A stretch of DNA of 49,537 nt from assembly GCA_028285345.1 (NCBI GenBank), contig JANQPT010000026.1:1-49537 (forward strand), read 5' to 3'. The translations under genes were made by a program, and so were the position numbers. The notes below the pieces were generated by a model, which saw only the letters and a list, made by a program, of their open reading frames with translations, ran no database searches and was not told the origin of the DNA. Source of the DNA: Planctomycetales bacterium. GTDB taxonomy: Bacteria > Planctomycetota > Planctomycetia > Planctomycetales > Planctomycetaceae. Of this stretch, positions 8,006-17,291 are shown in pieces. Position 1 is the stretch's first letter, and every line of letters starts with the position of its first letter.

Positions 8006-9850
8006 GTGATTCCGATCCAGACGGATGTGCTGGTGGCGGGCGGAGGTCCGGCGGGACTGACGGCAGCGCTGGCAGCCGCACGCAACGGCGTCGAGGTGCT
8101 CCTTTGCCAGGACCGGTCGGTTCTGGGCGGCAATGCGTCTAGCGAGGTACGCATGCACATCGTGGGAGCAGACTGTAGTGGCGGACGCGGGGCCGAACTG
8201 GAAACGGAGGCGCGTGAAACCGGCATTATCGAGGAAATCCGGCTCGACGCATGCGTCCACAACCCCCAGCGTTCGTCCTCGATGTTCGATCTAATCCTGT
8301 ATGACAAGTGCAGGCGAGAGAAGAATCTGACGCTCATGCTCAACACGGCGGTGGCAGGAGCGGAAGTGGATGAAGGTTTCATTACGCATGCCATTGCCAG
8401 CCGCAACTCGACGGAAGAGACATTTCGCATTGAGGCGAAATACTTCATTGACTGCACGGGTGATGGCGGTTTGGGAAAGGCGGCGGGTGCCCACTGGCGC
8501 GAAGGCCGGGAAGCAGCGTCGGAGTTTGGTGAATCACTGGCAGTGGGGATTGCAGACAACAAGCGGCTCGGCTCGACATTGATGTTTCAGGCCCGAAAGC
8601 ATGATTGCCCCATGCCCTTTGTGCCGCCACCCTGGGCACGAAAGTTTTCCGAAGAACAATTACGGCTTCGTCCCCACGCCACGGCCGGATACGACCTGGG
8701 CCTGGAGTACGGGTTCTGGTGGGTCGAATGGGGCGGGACGCTGGATACGATCAGGGACAATGAACAGATTCGCGATGAACTGCTCGCCATTCTGCTCGGG
8801 GTTTGGGATCACATCAAAAATGATGGCGATCATGGAGCCGGCAACTGGGCGCTGCAGTGGTGCGGCTTCCTTCCGGGAAAGCGGGAGAGCAGACGGTTCG
8901 TTGGAGAATACACGTTAACACAGAATGACCTGCTGAATTCCACTCGCTTCGAAGATGCCATTGCTTACGGAGGCTGGCACATTGACACGCATCCCCCGGA
9001 AGGGGTGGACGCGATTGACAGCCCTCCGTGTACGCAGCATAACGTCCCGCACCTCTTTGATATACCACTACGGGCCTGTGTGAGCAGCGAGATTCAAAAC
9101 CTGATGTTCGCCGGCCGGAATATCTCGGCCACCCACATCGCGTTTGCATCGACTCGCGTGATGGCGACCTGCTCAGTGGTGGGTCAGGGTGTTGGCACGG
9201 CGGCGGCAGTGGCCGTGAAACAGGGAATTCCGGCTGTAGGAATGCTGCAACAACCTGACCTGCTCAATCGCATACAACAACAACTCCTGCGTGATGGCGC
9301 GTTTTTGATTGGTGTCGCGAACAACGATACGGATGATCTGGCTCGACAGGCCTGCATCACTGCCAGCAGCGAGCAGGAAGGTGGAGAGGCAGCCCGCATT
9401 CTCAGTGGCCAGACAAGGAGCGTGCATGGTCCGGGCGGGGCAGCTGCCGGTCGCGTCCAGGCCGGGACTCACCGCTGGATGAGCGATCCCAGGGAACAAT
9501 TGCCCGCCTGGATTGAACTGAGATGGCCGACGGTCATTCATCCGCGCCGGGTGCAATTGGTGTTTGATACGGGGCTGCACCGTGTGCTCACCTTCAGTCT
9601 GGCCGACGGTTATACGTCGCGCATGGTCTGGGGGCGGCCTCAGCCCGAAACAGTACGGAGCTATCGAATTGACTGTTGCAGCAACGGAAGCTGGCAAACG
9701 ATGGTTGATGTGCAGGACAACCATCAACGTCGCAGATCTCACGATTTGGCCGGCGAAGCGACCGATGCACTGCGGGTTGTTGTGACCTCCATCCATGGTC
9801 TCGATCATGCCCGCATCTGCGAAATCCGCGTCTACGAGTCGACTTCATAG
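8006..9850 (+). CDS. FAD-dependent oxidoreductase with C-terminal beta-sandwich domain
   Basis: 614 residues, starting at a GTG 30 bp after the regulator stop. An N-terminal Rossmann FAD site (VAGGGPAGLTAALAAARNG) is followed by LGGNASSEVRMH and FIDCTGDGGLG. The late FAD motif is FAGRNISATHIAFASTRVMAT. This places it in the FAD-dependent oxidoreductase family PF12831, common in polysaccharide-degrading bacteria. Residues about 470-614 (RVQLVFDTGL, EIRVYES end) look like a discoidin-type beta-sandwich, often a carbohydrate-contacting add-on. No signal peptide is seen, so it is probably cytoplasmic. The substrate is unknown; a sugar or sugar acid is plausible from the context. Confidence 0.82.
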   Translation: MIPIQTDVLVAGGGPAGLTAALAAARNGVEVLLCQDRSVLGGNASSEVRMHIVGADCSGGRGAELETEARETGIIEEIRLDACVHNPQRSSSMFDLILYDKCRREKNLTLMLNTAVAGAEVDEGFITHAIASRNSTEETFRIEAKYFIDCTGDGGLGKAAGAHWREGREAASEFGESLAVGIADNKRLGSTLMFQARKHDCPMPFVPPPWARKFSEEQLRLRPHATAGYDLGLEYGFWWVEWGGTLDTIRDNEQIRDELLAILLGVWDHIKNDGDHGAGNWALQWCGFLPGKRESRRFVGEYTLTQNDLLNSTRFEDAIAYGGWHIDTHPPEGVDAIDSPPCTQHNVPHLFDIPLRACVSSEIQNLMFAGRNISATHIAFASTRVMATCSVVGQGVGTAAAVAVKQGIPAVGMLQQPDLLNRIQQQLLRDGAFLIGVANNDTDDLARQACITASSEQEGGEAARILSGQTRSVHGPGGAAAGRVQAGTHRWMSDPREQLPAWIELRWPTVIHPRRVQLVFDTGLHRVLTFSLADGYTSRMVWGRPQPETVRSYRIDCCSNGSWQTMVDVQDNHQRRRSHDLAGEATDALRVVVTSIHGLDHARICEIRVYESTS

Positions 9851-9862
9851 CAGGCCGTTCTT

Positions 9863-11170
9863 ATGAATGTCCCACAGACTGCTCAACCACAACGCATCCT
9901 GCAGGACCTGCAGGTCCTCACGCGGGATATTGGCGTGCGTCTTGCCGGCACGCATGGCGAGCATGCTGCGGCCGAATTCATCGCCGGCCAGTTCCGTGCT
10001 GCCGGTGCCAACGTTTCGGTGGAAGAGTTCCCCATGATGGCGTATGAATTTCGGGATCACCGGCTTGGCGTCAACATCAACGGTAAATGGACTGAATTTG
10101 CATGCGTGCCATTCTGCCATTCGGCATCCACTGGTGGCCAAACCCTCGAAGCACCACTGGTTGTGTTCGAATCGCCGGCAGATCTGGGGCGTTCGGACCT
10201 TACATCGCTCGAAGGGGCAGCCGTTCTGCATTTGGGAGCGCACTTTCAGTCGCGCGGGCAATACCAGCGGTTGATCGACAGCAAACCGGCCATGTTGCTG
10301 CTTGTGGACGTGCGCTATCCGTGCACGGTGCCATTGGGAGACAGTCTGTTTCCCGCATTTTGCAATTCCGTTGGTGTCGTCCCCACCATCAATGTTGCCT
10401 ATCAGGATGCGTGGCGCTGGGTCAACGGGAAAGCAAAGTCGGTGCGGTTGACGATCGATGGCGGGATGCGCGAGGCCCGGTCGGCAAACGTGATCGCGGA
10501 CTTCCCCGGCGATCGGGCTGACCCGGAACTGATACTATGTGGTGCCCATCATGACACGCAGGCGGGATCGGTGGGTGCCGACGATAACGGCAGCGGAGTG
10601 GCCGGTCTGCTGGAACTGTCGCGACTTCTTTCCCATGGAAACCGGCAACGCACAATTCGGCTGATCAGCTTTGGCACGGAAGAACAACTGTCGGTGGGGA
10701 GTGCAGCATATTCCACAAAACACAGCCAGTTTCTAAAGGAACGCGGCCGGTTCATGTTTAACCTGGACAGTTACGGGTCATTCATGGGCTGGACACGAGT
10801 CAGCTGCAACGGCCCTGCGGCGATGCGCGATTACCTTGGGCGTCAGTTGGCCTCACAAGGTTTGTACGCCGAATACAGGGAGGAAGTGACGCCGTATGCC
10901 GATCATTATCCCTTCGCGAAACTGGGCATCCCGGCTGTGATGCTGCGTCGTCTGAATTGCACGTCAGGCCGTTTTTTCCATCACAGACCGGATGACGATT
11001 TGTCAAAAATCGACCCACTTCTCATCTCACGCTGGATCAACGGCGTCGCTCACGTTCTGAATGATTTGGGATCCGCCGGCAGGATGCCGTTTCCTGCCGA
11101 GATTCCGGAGAGCGAACAGACCACGATAGATTCTCTTTGGAAGGAACTGTTTGATTCAACAGCCCTTTGA
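9863..11170 (+). CDS. M28-family zinc aminopeptidase-like protein
   Basis: 435 residues beginning 12 bp after the oxidoreductase stop, so probably co-transcribed with it. M28 motifs are in order: GAHHDTQ (metal His and Asp region), GADDNGSGVAGLLELSRLL (bridging Asp), FGTEEQLSVGSAAY (catalytic Glu pair), NLDSYGS and HHRPDDDLSKID (final His). Between the N-terminal helix region and the catalytic part lies a PA-like insert (about residues 85-190). No signal peptide is apparent. It may remove amino acids or acyl-amines from an imported product; the true substrate is unknown. Confidence 0.87.
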   Translation: MNVPQTAQPQRILQDLQVLTRDIGVRLAGTHGEHAAAEFIAGQFRAAGANVSVEEFPMMAYEFRDHRLGVNINGKWTEFACVPFCHSASTGGQTLEAPLVVFESPADLGRSDLTSLEGAAVLHLGAHFQSRGQYQRLIDSKPAMLLLVDVRYPCTVPLGDSLFPAFCNSVGVVPTINVAYQDAWRWVNGKAKSVRLTIDGGMREARSANVIADFPGDRADPELILCGAHHDTQAGSVGADDNGSGVAGLLELSRLLSHGNRQRTIRLISFGTEEQLSVGSAAYSTKHSQFLKERGRFMFNLDSYGSFMGWTRVSCNGPAAMRDYLGRQLASQGLYAEYREEVTPYADHYPFAKLGIPAVMLRRLNCTSGRFFHHRPDDDLSKIDPLLISRWINGVAHVLNDLGSAGRMPFPAEIPESEQTTIDSLWKELFDSTAL

Positions 11171-11296
11171 GAAAACTCGTGGCACACGTCTTCCAGATCG
11201 AATCAATAATCGACACCGGTCCCATCGTTCGACGGCCGTTCAGTTCGAGATCGATGGGCCCAAAGTGCGGACCGGGCCGGAACTTCCGCTGCCCCA

Positions 11297-12220
11297 TCAA
11301 CGGCCGTAGCGAAGCCACAACTGTAGGTCCTCCAAAACGACTTCCGTCTCTTGCTCCGCTGTGAGCGTCAGCTCGAAACGGTTGAAGCCCTTCTTCACGC
11401 ATTCGGGTGGCAGATGAAATTCCACAAGATCCAGCTCCGGATCAATTCTGCTTCTTGTGCACTCTCTTTCGTTGGCTTCAAGCGAGAGGTCGTCCGTCTT
11501 CAGGAGCGCGGAATGATACGCTCGTACCTTCGCTGCCGGCGCGCGTCCTATTGCCTTGGCCGCGGCCAGATCATTCCCAACAAAAATCGTGACGGATTTA
11601 GGTTGACCTTTGACAAGCTGGTGAGGGAGGTCGCGGATGCTTTTCTTCGTGACGTATTGCTCTGCTCCTCTCAACCAGTAGTCGCTGTTCTCTTGGCCTC
11701 TGGCGTCGGCCACGTGCGTTTTGGGTTGAAAAGTCATCGTCGCCGGATCCCCGATCTGCTGCGACAGTTCAAATTTCGGTTCGGGTGGTTTAGGGGAGAA
11801 GTTGAACAGATAGATCCCGTCCACCCCGGCGTTCCACATGTTCATCGCTCCGGCCCGGTACGCTGCCAGAGAGTTCGCGTTGGGCCCGTCGGTGCAAACT
11901 TCATCCAGCGATGTCCAAATCGGTACGTCGTATTTGTGCCCCAATCTTCCGATCTCCTCCCACTCCTGCAGCCGGAAGTAACCCGCGGACAGCACCGATT
12001 GCATCAGTCATTACTCGCATTCGCTGCAAGAGGGAAGTGATCTCTCCACTTCCTCGGCGCTGGCATGCTGACCCATGGCCGTGCTGCAAAAAAAGAGGGT
12101 CGGATGTCGGAAAAAATCGAGCATCAGACCATCAACGTCGTAGTTTTTGGCACACTTCCACCCAGGTGCGGAAGACCTGGGCGCGGACCTCCGTGTGCGT
12201 GTAATCGACCGACGGCCATG
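11297..12220 (-). pseudogene. Broken glycoside-hydrolase-like gene (family-10-like, GHL10 type)
   Basis: Pieces of one protein lie in order on the minus strand but in different frames. DYTHTEVRAQVFRTW and EVC (about 12150-12215) are followed by a shift at a CAAAAA run into NYDVDGLMLDFFRHP (about 12098-12160). Next comes ASAEEVE, then a shift into EITSLLQRMRVMTDAIG (about 11991-12044), then another shift with loss of the middle into SAGYFRLQEWEEIG. The last piece gives a 235-residue open frame (11297-12004) with C-terminal beta-sandwich. The segment order is that of planctomycete GHL10-like hydrolases. At least three lesions make it non-functional as a whole; the C-terminal frame alone could still be expressed. 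Confidence 0.7.
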
Positions 12221-12520
12221 GCTGGCATTGATGTTCGTCGGCGTGCTGAGGTGAATGTGATGACGTAGATGCGGAGGTCTCCCACACGTCCGTCAGATTC
12301 CGCAAGTTCAGATTTTGGGAATTTTGTCCAACTCCACTACGAAGAACATGAACAAAACTGCTTCGGATGTGCCACCTCGACCCACGACGGTATCAACCAA
12401 CCTGGCATGTTGATACGCTGGCCAACACACAAGGTTTCATATGTTTTTTGACGCACCAACCGGTTTCGCGATAAACTCCACTTGATTGACAAAGCATCGT
12501 TTCTTGAGAGGCAGCAGCAT
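12221..12520. other. 300-bp gap between pseudogene and phosphoesterase
   Basis: Frames here are short and unmatched to any family. The left part may hold a further eroded N-terminus of the hydrolase pseudogene. The right part carries GAGAGG at 12506-12511, the ribosome site of the next gene. Confidence 0.4.
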
Positions 12521-13516
12521 ATGAAAACAGCTATTTCTCTGATTGCGGTTCTGCCAGCGCTGTGTGCAGCGTTAATCAGTTCGCAATGCGTTGCCGCAGA
12601 GCCGTCGGCTGCCCCTGCGGATTCGTTTAGCTTCGTCGTATTGCCCGATACCCAGGGATACGTCAGCGACAAGAACGCATTCTACTTCGAGTCTGAGGTC
12701 AATTGGATTCTCGACAATCGCGAAAAGCAGAAGATCGTCTTCGTCAGTCATGTGGGCGATATCGTTGACGAATATGAATCGAATGAGCAGTGGGAGGTCG
12801 CCCGGAGGAACATGCTGCGACTTCTCGGCAAGCTGCCCTTCGGATTTTCAGTGGGCAACCACGACATGCTGTCGGGGGGTGACTCGCGAAAGTTTCAAGA
12901 GACGTTCCCAGCATCCTTGTTCGAGAAGCAACCCTGGTACGGCGGGCAGATCAAGAACAACGCGGACAGTTACCAACTGATCACGGCCGGCGGAATGGAC
13001 TTTCTTATTTTGCATCTGGAGTGCAACGCGCCGGATGACGTGCTGGAGTGGGCCGACAATGTTTTGGAGGAACATGCCGATCGGCGGGCGATGATCACCA
13101 CGCACATGTATCTCGGCCCACGCGATCGACCCCGCGTATCTCGCGATTTCTACGATGCCCCAAAAGGCCGCATGCGCTGGCACAAGACCCAGGGAAAACA
13201 GGGCAACACCCCGCAACAAATGTGGGAGAAGTGCTTCCGCAAGCACCGCAATCTGTTTCTCATTTGCTGCGGCGATCAGAGCCGCACGCAGGCGATGCAT
13301 CGTACCGTACGCGGGGACCACGGCAACCCGGTGCACGAATGTCTGAGCGATTACCGGGGCGGATTCCTGAGGATCTATCGTTTTGCGCCGAAAGACGATC
13401 GAATTTCAGTGATGACATACAGTCCACAGCAACAAAAGCTGTGCGACGGGACCAAGATCGTACCCGACATCGACCGCCATCAGTTCGTGCTGGATTATGA
13501 GATGGGTAAGCGATAG
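12521..13516 (+). CDS. Secreted calcineurin-like metallophosphoesterase (DTQ type), paralogue
   Basis: 331 residues from the ATG at 12521, chosen because GAGAGG lies 9 bases upstream and a clean signal peptide follows (MKTAISLIAVLPALCAAL, cleavage near CVAA). Motifs are LPDTQGY, SHVGDIVDE, VGNHDML and TTHMYLGP. They align with the Tat-exported phosphoesterase at 5734-6798 over most of the length, including WIxxNRExxxIxFVxHxGD. The last metal motif reads CCGDQSRT in place of GHxxGD, so the final ligand is altered. The substrate is unknown. It uses a Sec-type signal where its paralogue uses a Tat signal. Confidence 0.83.
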   Translation: MKTAISLIAVLPALCAALISSQCVAAEPSAAPADSFSFVVLPDTQGYVSDKNAFYFESEVNWILDNREKQKIVFVSHVGDIVDEYESNEQWEVARRNMLRLLGKLPFGFSVGNHDMLSGGDSRKFQETFPASLFEKQPWYGGQIKNNADSYQLITAGGMDFLILHLECNAPDDVLEWADNVLEEHADRRAMITTHMYLGPRDRPRVSRDFYDAPKGRMRWHKTQGKQGNTPQQMWEKCFRKHRNLFLICCGDQSRTQAMHRTVRGDHGNPVHECLSDYRGGFLRIYRFAPKDDRISVMTYSPQQQKLCDGTKIVPDIDRHQFVLDYEMGKR

Positions 13517-13546
13517 TCCGCTCGTAAAAACGACGAACTTGCCGCG

Positions 13547-15316
13547 TTACGGTTGTTTCGACGCTTTCCTTTGAAGTGACGCGTTGTCAAAAGAGACGGT
13601 GCCGGATTTCGTCGTGATTGTAATCATGCCGCTCCCGTGTTCTGACTTCATGAATGGCGAATCGTGCAACATGTCTACCGGGGGTTGGCGCAAGGCGCCG
13701 TTGATTGAAATCGCCATCGATGTAAGGTCGACCATAATTTCATCGCCATTTGTCGCGGTTGCGTGAACTGTGTTTCCGTCAACGGCGGGTATTGTCAACG
13801 CGGCGATGAACGACTCGGCATCTCGATAGTGGGCCAAGTCTGACACCTGAAAGACGCGCCAGCCCTCGGCAATTTCCACATGGGCGCAAAGTCCGTTCTC
13901 GACTTGAAACAGGTCCCAATTGCCAATTTTACGGGAGGTCAGCCCGTGACTGGCCGAAAGTTGGCCGGCGGCAATCAGCCAGTTACGGTGCTGGACGACC
14001 CGGTCGGCCGTGTAGTTGAAACTTTTAGGGCCCGCTTTTAGGTCCGCTTCGCTGAGCCTGGTTCGCAAGACCTGCGCCGGGCTTGCGGGAAACAGCACAC
14101 TGAAAAATCGAGGGCGAGAATTGTATGAAACACTCATCTTTCCAGCGCGGGGAAGATACTGGAGCGATCCCATCGAGATGTGTGGCGTGTTGTAGTAGTA
14201 GAGCACTTGATGCGAGCGGGGATCATCCGGCGGCCCATTCTGAAATGGATGTCCCGCCGATGAGCGACGGCCGGTATAGATCAGTTCTTTTTGCGCTGCC
14301 ACCTCGTCGACCAATTCGTGCAACACGGGATGGGGTACGATTTGATTCGTGGCAAGGAACATGGCTTCGTCCTGGTTGAGACGCGGATCACGTCCGTTGC
14401 CGTAACCGTCACCCGCAGGTTCCAGCCCGTCCGAATGTGCAAAATCGAACCGCGGCTCGCCGACTCCTAACGCCAACCAGACAGTTGGCAGGAATGAATC
14501 GTAGCGATTGTTGTCGAGATAATCGCAGCCGCGATTGCGGTCGTAAGAACGCATCCCGGGTCCGCCGAGATATCCCCCGACGCTCATCAACGCCCGCTCG
14601 GCCAACATCAAGTTAAACAAGTCTTCTGCGCCTCGGCGAACGTCCGGGTCGGGTGCATAGACGGCAAGAATCTGCAACGGGTTTGAGTAATGCAGTTGAT
14701 AACGATGCGATCCCCATTCGTAGTATCCTCGCTCGAAGCGCCACGCCAACGATTTCTTCAACTCGTCCAGGTGATGCTGCACGTCGTGGCCCCGCAACTC
14801 CTCGGAGAACAGACCGATCGTCAAGTGCATCAAATCGTGGTTTTCGGTGAATGCGGGGGGCCAATAGGCCCGCCGGCTGATTGCGTGTTTTCGATCCATC
14901 GGCCAATGACGCAGAATCTCTTGGAGATGATCGCGTGCCTCAACCGACAGTCGTTGAGGTGCTGATTTTGATCCTCCAAAATCAAGAAAGGTTTTGAGCA
15001 GCCTGATTCCCATGAAATCCGGATCGGCCGTCAATTCGATCGTCGTGAAGTACTCGTTCGCCTTGTGCGTCTCCTTGTCGAGAAATAGCCGCGCTTGGTT
15101 GAGCGACCAGGCACGCCCGTCCAACCGTTTCATCGTTGGTTCCAGCTTGCTGAAATTGTCGAAAATCCATGTCAGATAGTCGCGGCGACGGCTGTCGAGC
15201 TCTTCTCGGTCGGCGGGCGCGCGATCAGCCGCCGGCAACAACGATGCGGTGGTCACGATCAGCACCACCATGCCGCTCAATCGATGCAATAATCGGTTCC
15301 GTGCCGTCCCCGTCAT
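13547..15316 (-). CDS. Large secreted protein, possible alpha/alpha-toroid polysaccharide-active enzyme
   Basis: 589 residues with an N-terminal signal peptide (hydrophobic run MVVLIVTTASLL, cleavage near PAADR). The middle is helical and rich in aromatic and His residues, including the patch ENHDLMHLTIGLFSEELRG and YYEWGSHRYQLHYSNP. The C-terminal third is beta-rich. That order (helical toroid then beta-sheets) recalls polysaccharide lyases and heparinase-like proteins, but I do not recognise a specific family. It ends 30 bp from the convergent phosphoesterase gene. Function is not assigned; the neighbourhood suggests a role in glycan breakdown. Confidence 0.6.
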   Translation of the reverse strand: MTGTARNRLLHRLSGMVVLIVTTASLLPAADRAPADREELDSRRRDYLTWIFDNFSKLEPTMKRLDGRAWSLNQARLFLDKETHKANEYFTTIELTADPDFMGIRLLKTFLDFGGSKSAPQRLSVEARDHLQEILRHWPMDRKHAISRRAYWPPAFTENHDLMHLTIGLFSEELRGHDVQHHLDELKKSLAWRFERGYYEWGSHRYQLHYSNPLQILAVYAPDPDVRRGAEDLFNLMLAERALMSVGGYLGGPGMRSYDRNRGCDYLDNNRYDSFLPTVWLALGVGEPRFDFAHSDGLEPAGDGYGNGRDPRLNQDEAMFLATNQIVPHPVLHELVDEVAAQKELIYTGRRSSAGHPFQNGPPDDPRSHQVLYYYNTPHISMGSLQYLPRAGKMSVSYNSRPRFFSVLFPASPAQVLRTRLSEADLKAGPKSFNYTADRVVQHRNWLIAAGQLSASHGLTSRKIGNWDLFQVENGLCAHVEIAEGWRVFQVSDLAHYRDAESFIAALTIPAVDGNTVHATATNGDEIMVDLTSMAISINGALRQPPVDMLHDSPFMKSEHGSGMITITTKSGTVSFDNASLQRKASKQP

Positions 15317-15566
15317 GCTGCTGTCCTGATTTGACCGGACTCTAAAATCAACGTCTCCTGCGTTTTACAATAACACATTCGGATGCTCTTACACATTGGC
15401 ATTCGGTTTGTGTGCTCGCGACGATGTCAAATAGCGTTTTCCGTTGTCGCGGCAATTCGAAACTTCCGATATGTTGAGCACTCAGATAAGATGGATTTGC
15501 CCTCCGACTGGTGGAGCTCTCAATCGGTCATTGCTGTCATTCCCTAAACTGAGAAAGTTGTTGCAG

Positions 15567-17147
15567 ATGCCGCATCGCCAGAAATCTTCAACCCGACACT
15601 ACGGAATTGAACGCCGGGAATTCCTTCGTTACGTCGCAGCAGTCTCAGCAATCCCGTCAATTGCTTTGCGCGCCGAGGAACAAGTGGCGCAACGTGTTCA
15701 CTTCAAGGGGAACCCATTCACATTGGGAGTGGCATCCGGGGATCCCGAGGCAGATGGCGTCGTGCTGTGGACACGGCTGGCTCCCAATCCGCTAGACGGT
15801 GGCGGCATGCCAAACGAACCGGTGCCGACGCGGTGGGAAGTCGCCGATGACGAGGGATTCGGCCGCGTGGTTCGGAGCGGAGTCGCCCGAGCAATGCCAC
15901 AACTAGGACACTCGGTCCATGTCGAAGTGAACGGTTTGAAACCCAACCGCTGGTACTTCTACCGCTTTCACGCCGGCGACGAGACCAGTCCCGTGGGACG
16001 CACCCGTACGGCACCGGCGAATGAGGTGATGCCCGAACGTTTGAAGTTCGCGTTCACATCATGTCAACATTACGAAAGCGGCTACTTTAACGGCTATCCC
16101 CATATGCAAAACGAGGACCTCGACCTCGTTGTCCATCTGGGAGACTACATTTATGAATACGCCGGCAACGATAAGCGGCCGCGAAAACATATCGGCGGTG
16201 AAGTCAAAAGTCTGGACGACTATCGCACCCGTTACGCACAATATCGCCTCGACCAATCATTGCAGGAGACGCATCGCCTGTTTCCCTGGCTGGTCACCTG
16301 GGACGACCATGAGTTTGACAACAATTATGCGAACCTTGTCTCTGAGGAAGACGGCATTTCTCCAGAAGCGTTCCTGGCCCGACGCATGAACGCGTATCAA
16401 ACCTATTATGAATTCATGCCGTTGCGGCGCCGGTCCTTTCCACAAGGGCCGCACATGAAGCTCTACCGCGGCTGCCAGTACGGCCGTCTGGCGAATTTCC
16501 ATGTGCTCGACACGCGGCAATACCGCACGGATCAGCCCAATGGTGACCACGAAAAACCGATGACCGGTAAGGTGTTCGATCCCCAGGCCACCATGCTGGG
16601 CAATGAACAAGAGCACTGGCTGATGTCGAGCCTCCTGAAGTCATCGTCCACCTGGAACGTGCTGGCGCAACAGGTGATGATGGCTCCCCTGAATCGAGGC
16701 GAAGGTGACGATCACCGCTACAGTATGGACCAGTGGCCGGGCTATGAGGTCAGCCGCCGCCGATTGCTGCGTTATTTCCACGAACGCAAGATTCCCAATC
16801 CGGTCGTGCTCACCGGCGACATCCACCTCAACTGGGTCAATGATTTGCAGCTCGATTTCCAAGATCCGAAATCGCCGCTCGTCGGAACCGAGCTTGTGGG
16901 CACGTCGATGACTTCCGGCGGCAACGGCGGCAACCACATCCCCGAATACGAACGAGCTGCGGCTCAGAATGAGTTTGTCCGTTGGTACAATTCCAACCGA
17001 GGGTACGTTTCCTGCGAACTGACGCCGCAGACCTGGACCTCTCACTTTCGCGCGACTCCGTATGTTGACAAACCGGGAGCACCGATTCTCACAAAAGCCT
17101 CGTTTGTCATCGAAGAGGGCCGGCCCGGAGCAAGACAGGCGTCTTGA
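15567..17147 (+). CDS. phoD: PhoD-family alkaline phosphatase/phosphodiesterase, Tat-exported
   Basis: 526 residues from the ATG at 15567, chosen because GAGAAAG lies upstream and the Tat signal then sits near the N-terminus (ERREFLRYVAAVSAIP). An N-terminal Ig-like PhoD domain (FTLGVASGDPEADGVVLWTRL) precedes the catalytic part. Catalytic motifs are FTSCQHYESG, HLGDYIYEY, TWDDHEFDNNY, LDTRQYR and LTGDIHLNWV. The family releases phosphate from phosphodiesters outside the cytoplasm and needs Fe/Ca. No Pho-box is evident upstream; the 250-bp divergent gap to the 15316 gene must hold both promoters. Confidence 0.92.
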   Translation: MPHRQKSSTRHYGIERREFLRYVAAVSAIPSIALRAEEQVAQRVHFKGNPFTLGVASGDPEADGVVLWTRLAPNPLDGGGMPNEPVPTRWEVADDEGFGRVVRSGVARAMPQLGHSVHVEVNGLKPNRWYFYRFHAGDETSPVGRTRTAPANEVMPERLKFAFTSCQHYESGYFNGYPHMQNEDLDLVVHLGDYIYEYAGNDKRPRKHIGGEVKSLDDYRTRYAQYRLDQSLQETHRLFPWLVTWDDHEFDNNYANLVSEEDGISPEAFLARRMNAYQTYYEFMPLRRRSFPQGPHMKLYRGCQYGRLANFHVLDTRQYRTDQPNGDHEKPMTGKVFDPQATMLGNEQEHWLMSSLLKSSSTWNVLAQQVMMAPLNRGEGDDHRYSMDQWPGYEVSRRRLLRYFHERKIPNPVVLTGDIHLNWVNDLQLDFQDPKSPLVGTELVGTSMTSGGNGGNHIPEYERAAAQNEFVRWYNSNRGYVSCELTPQTWTSHFRATPYVDKPGAPILTKASFVIEEGRPGARQAS

Positions 17148-17291
17148 CTAACTGGAACCATCAACCGCTGTTGGCGTCAAACCACTTTAATGGTATGCGC
17201 GAGGCAACCGCATCGGGTTGCTGACCAACACCGCCATACGATTTGTAACTCATGCTACGTTTCGGTTCGCCAAGTTCCAAAAGGTGATGAT

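Noticed and set aside
11351-12040. 229-residue plus-strand open frame over the hydrolase pseudogene
   Set aside because: It is antisense to the conserved protein segments, has no family features and no ribosome site.
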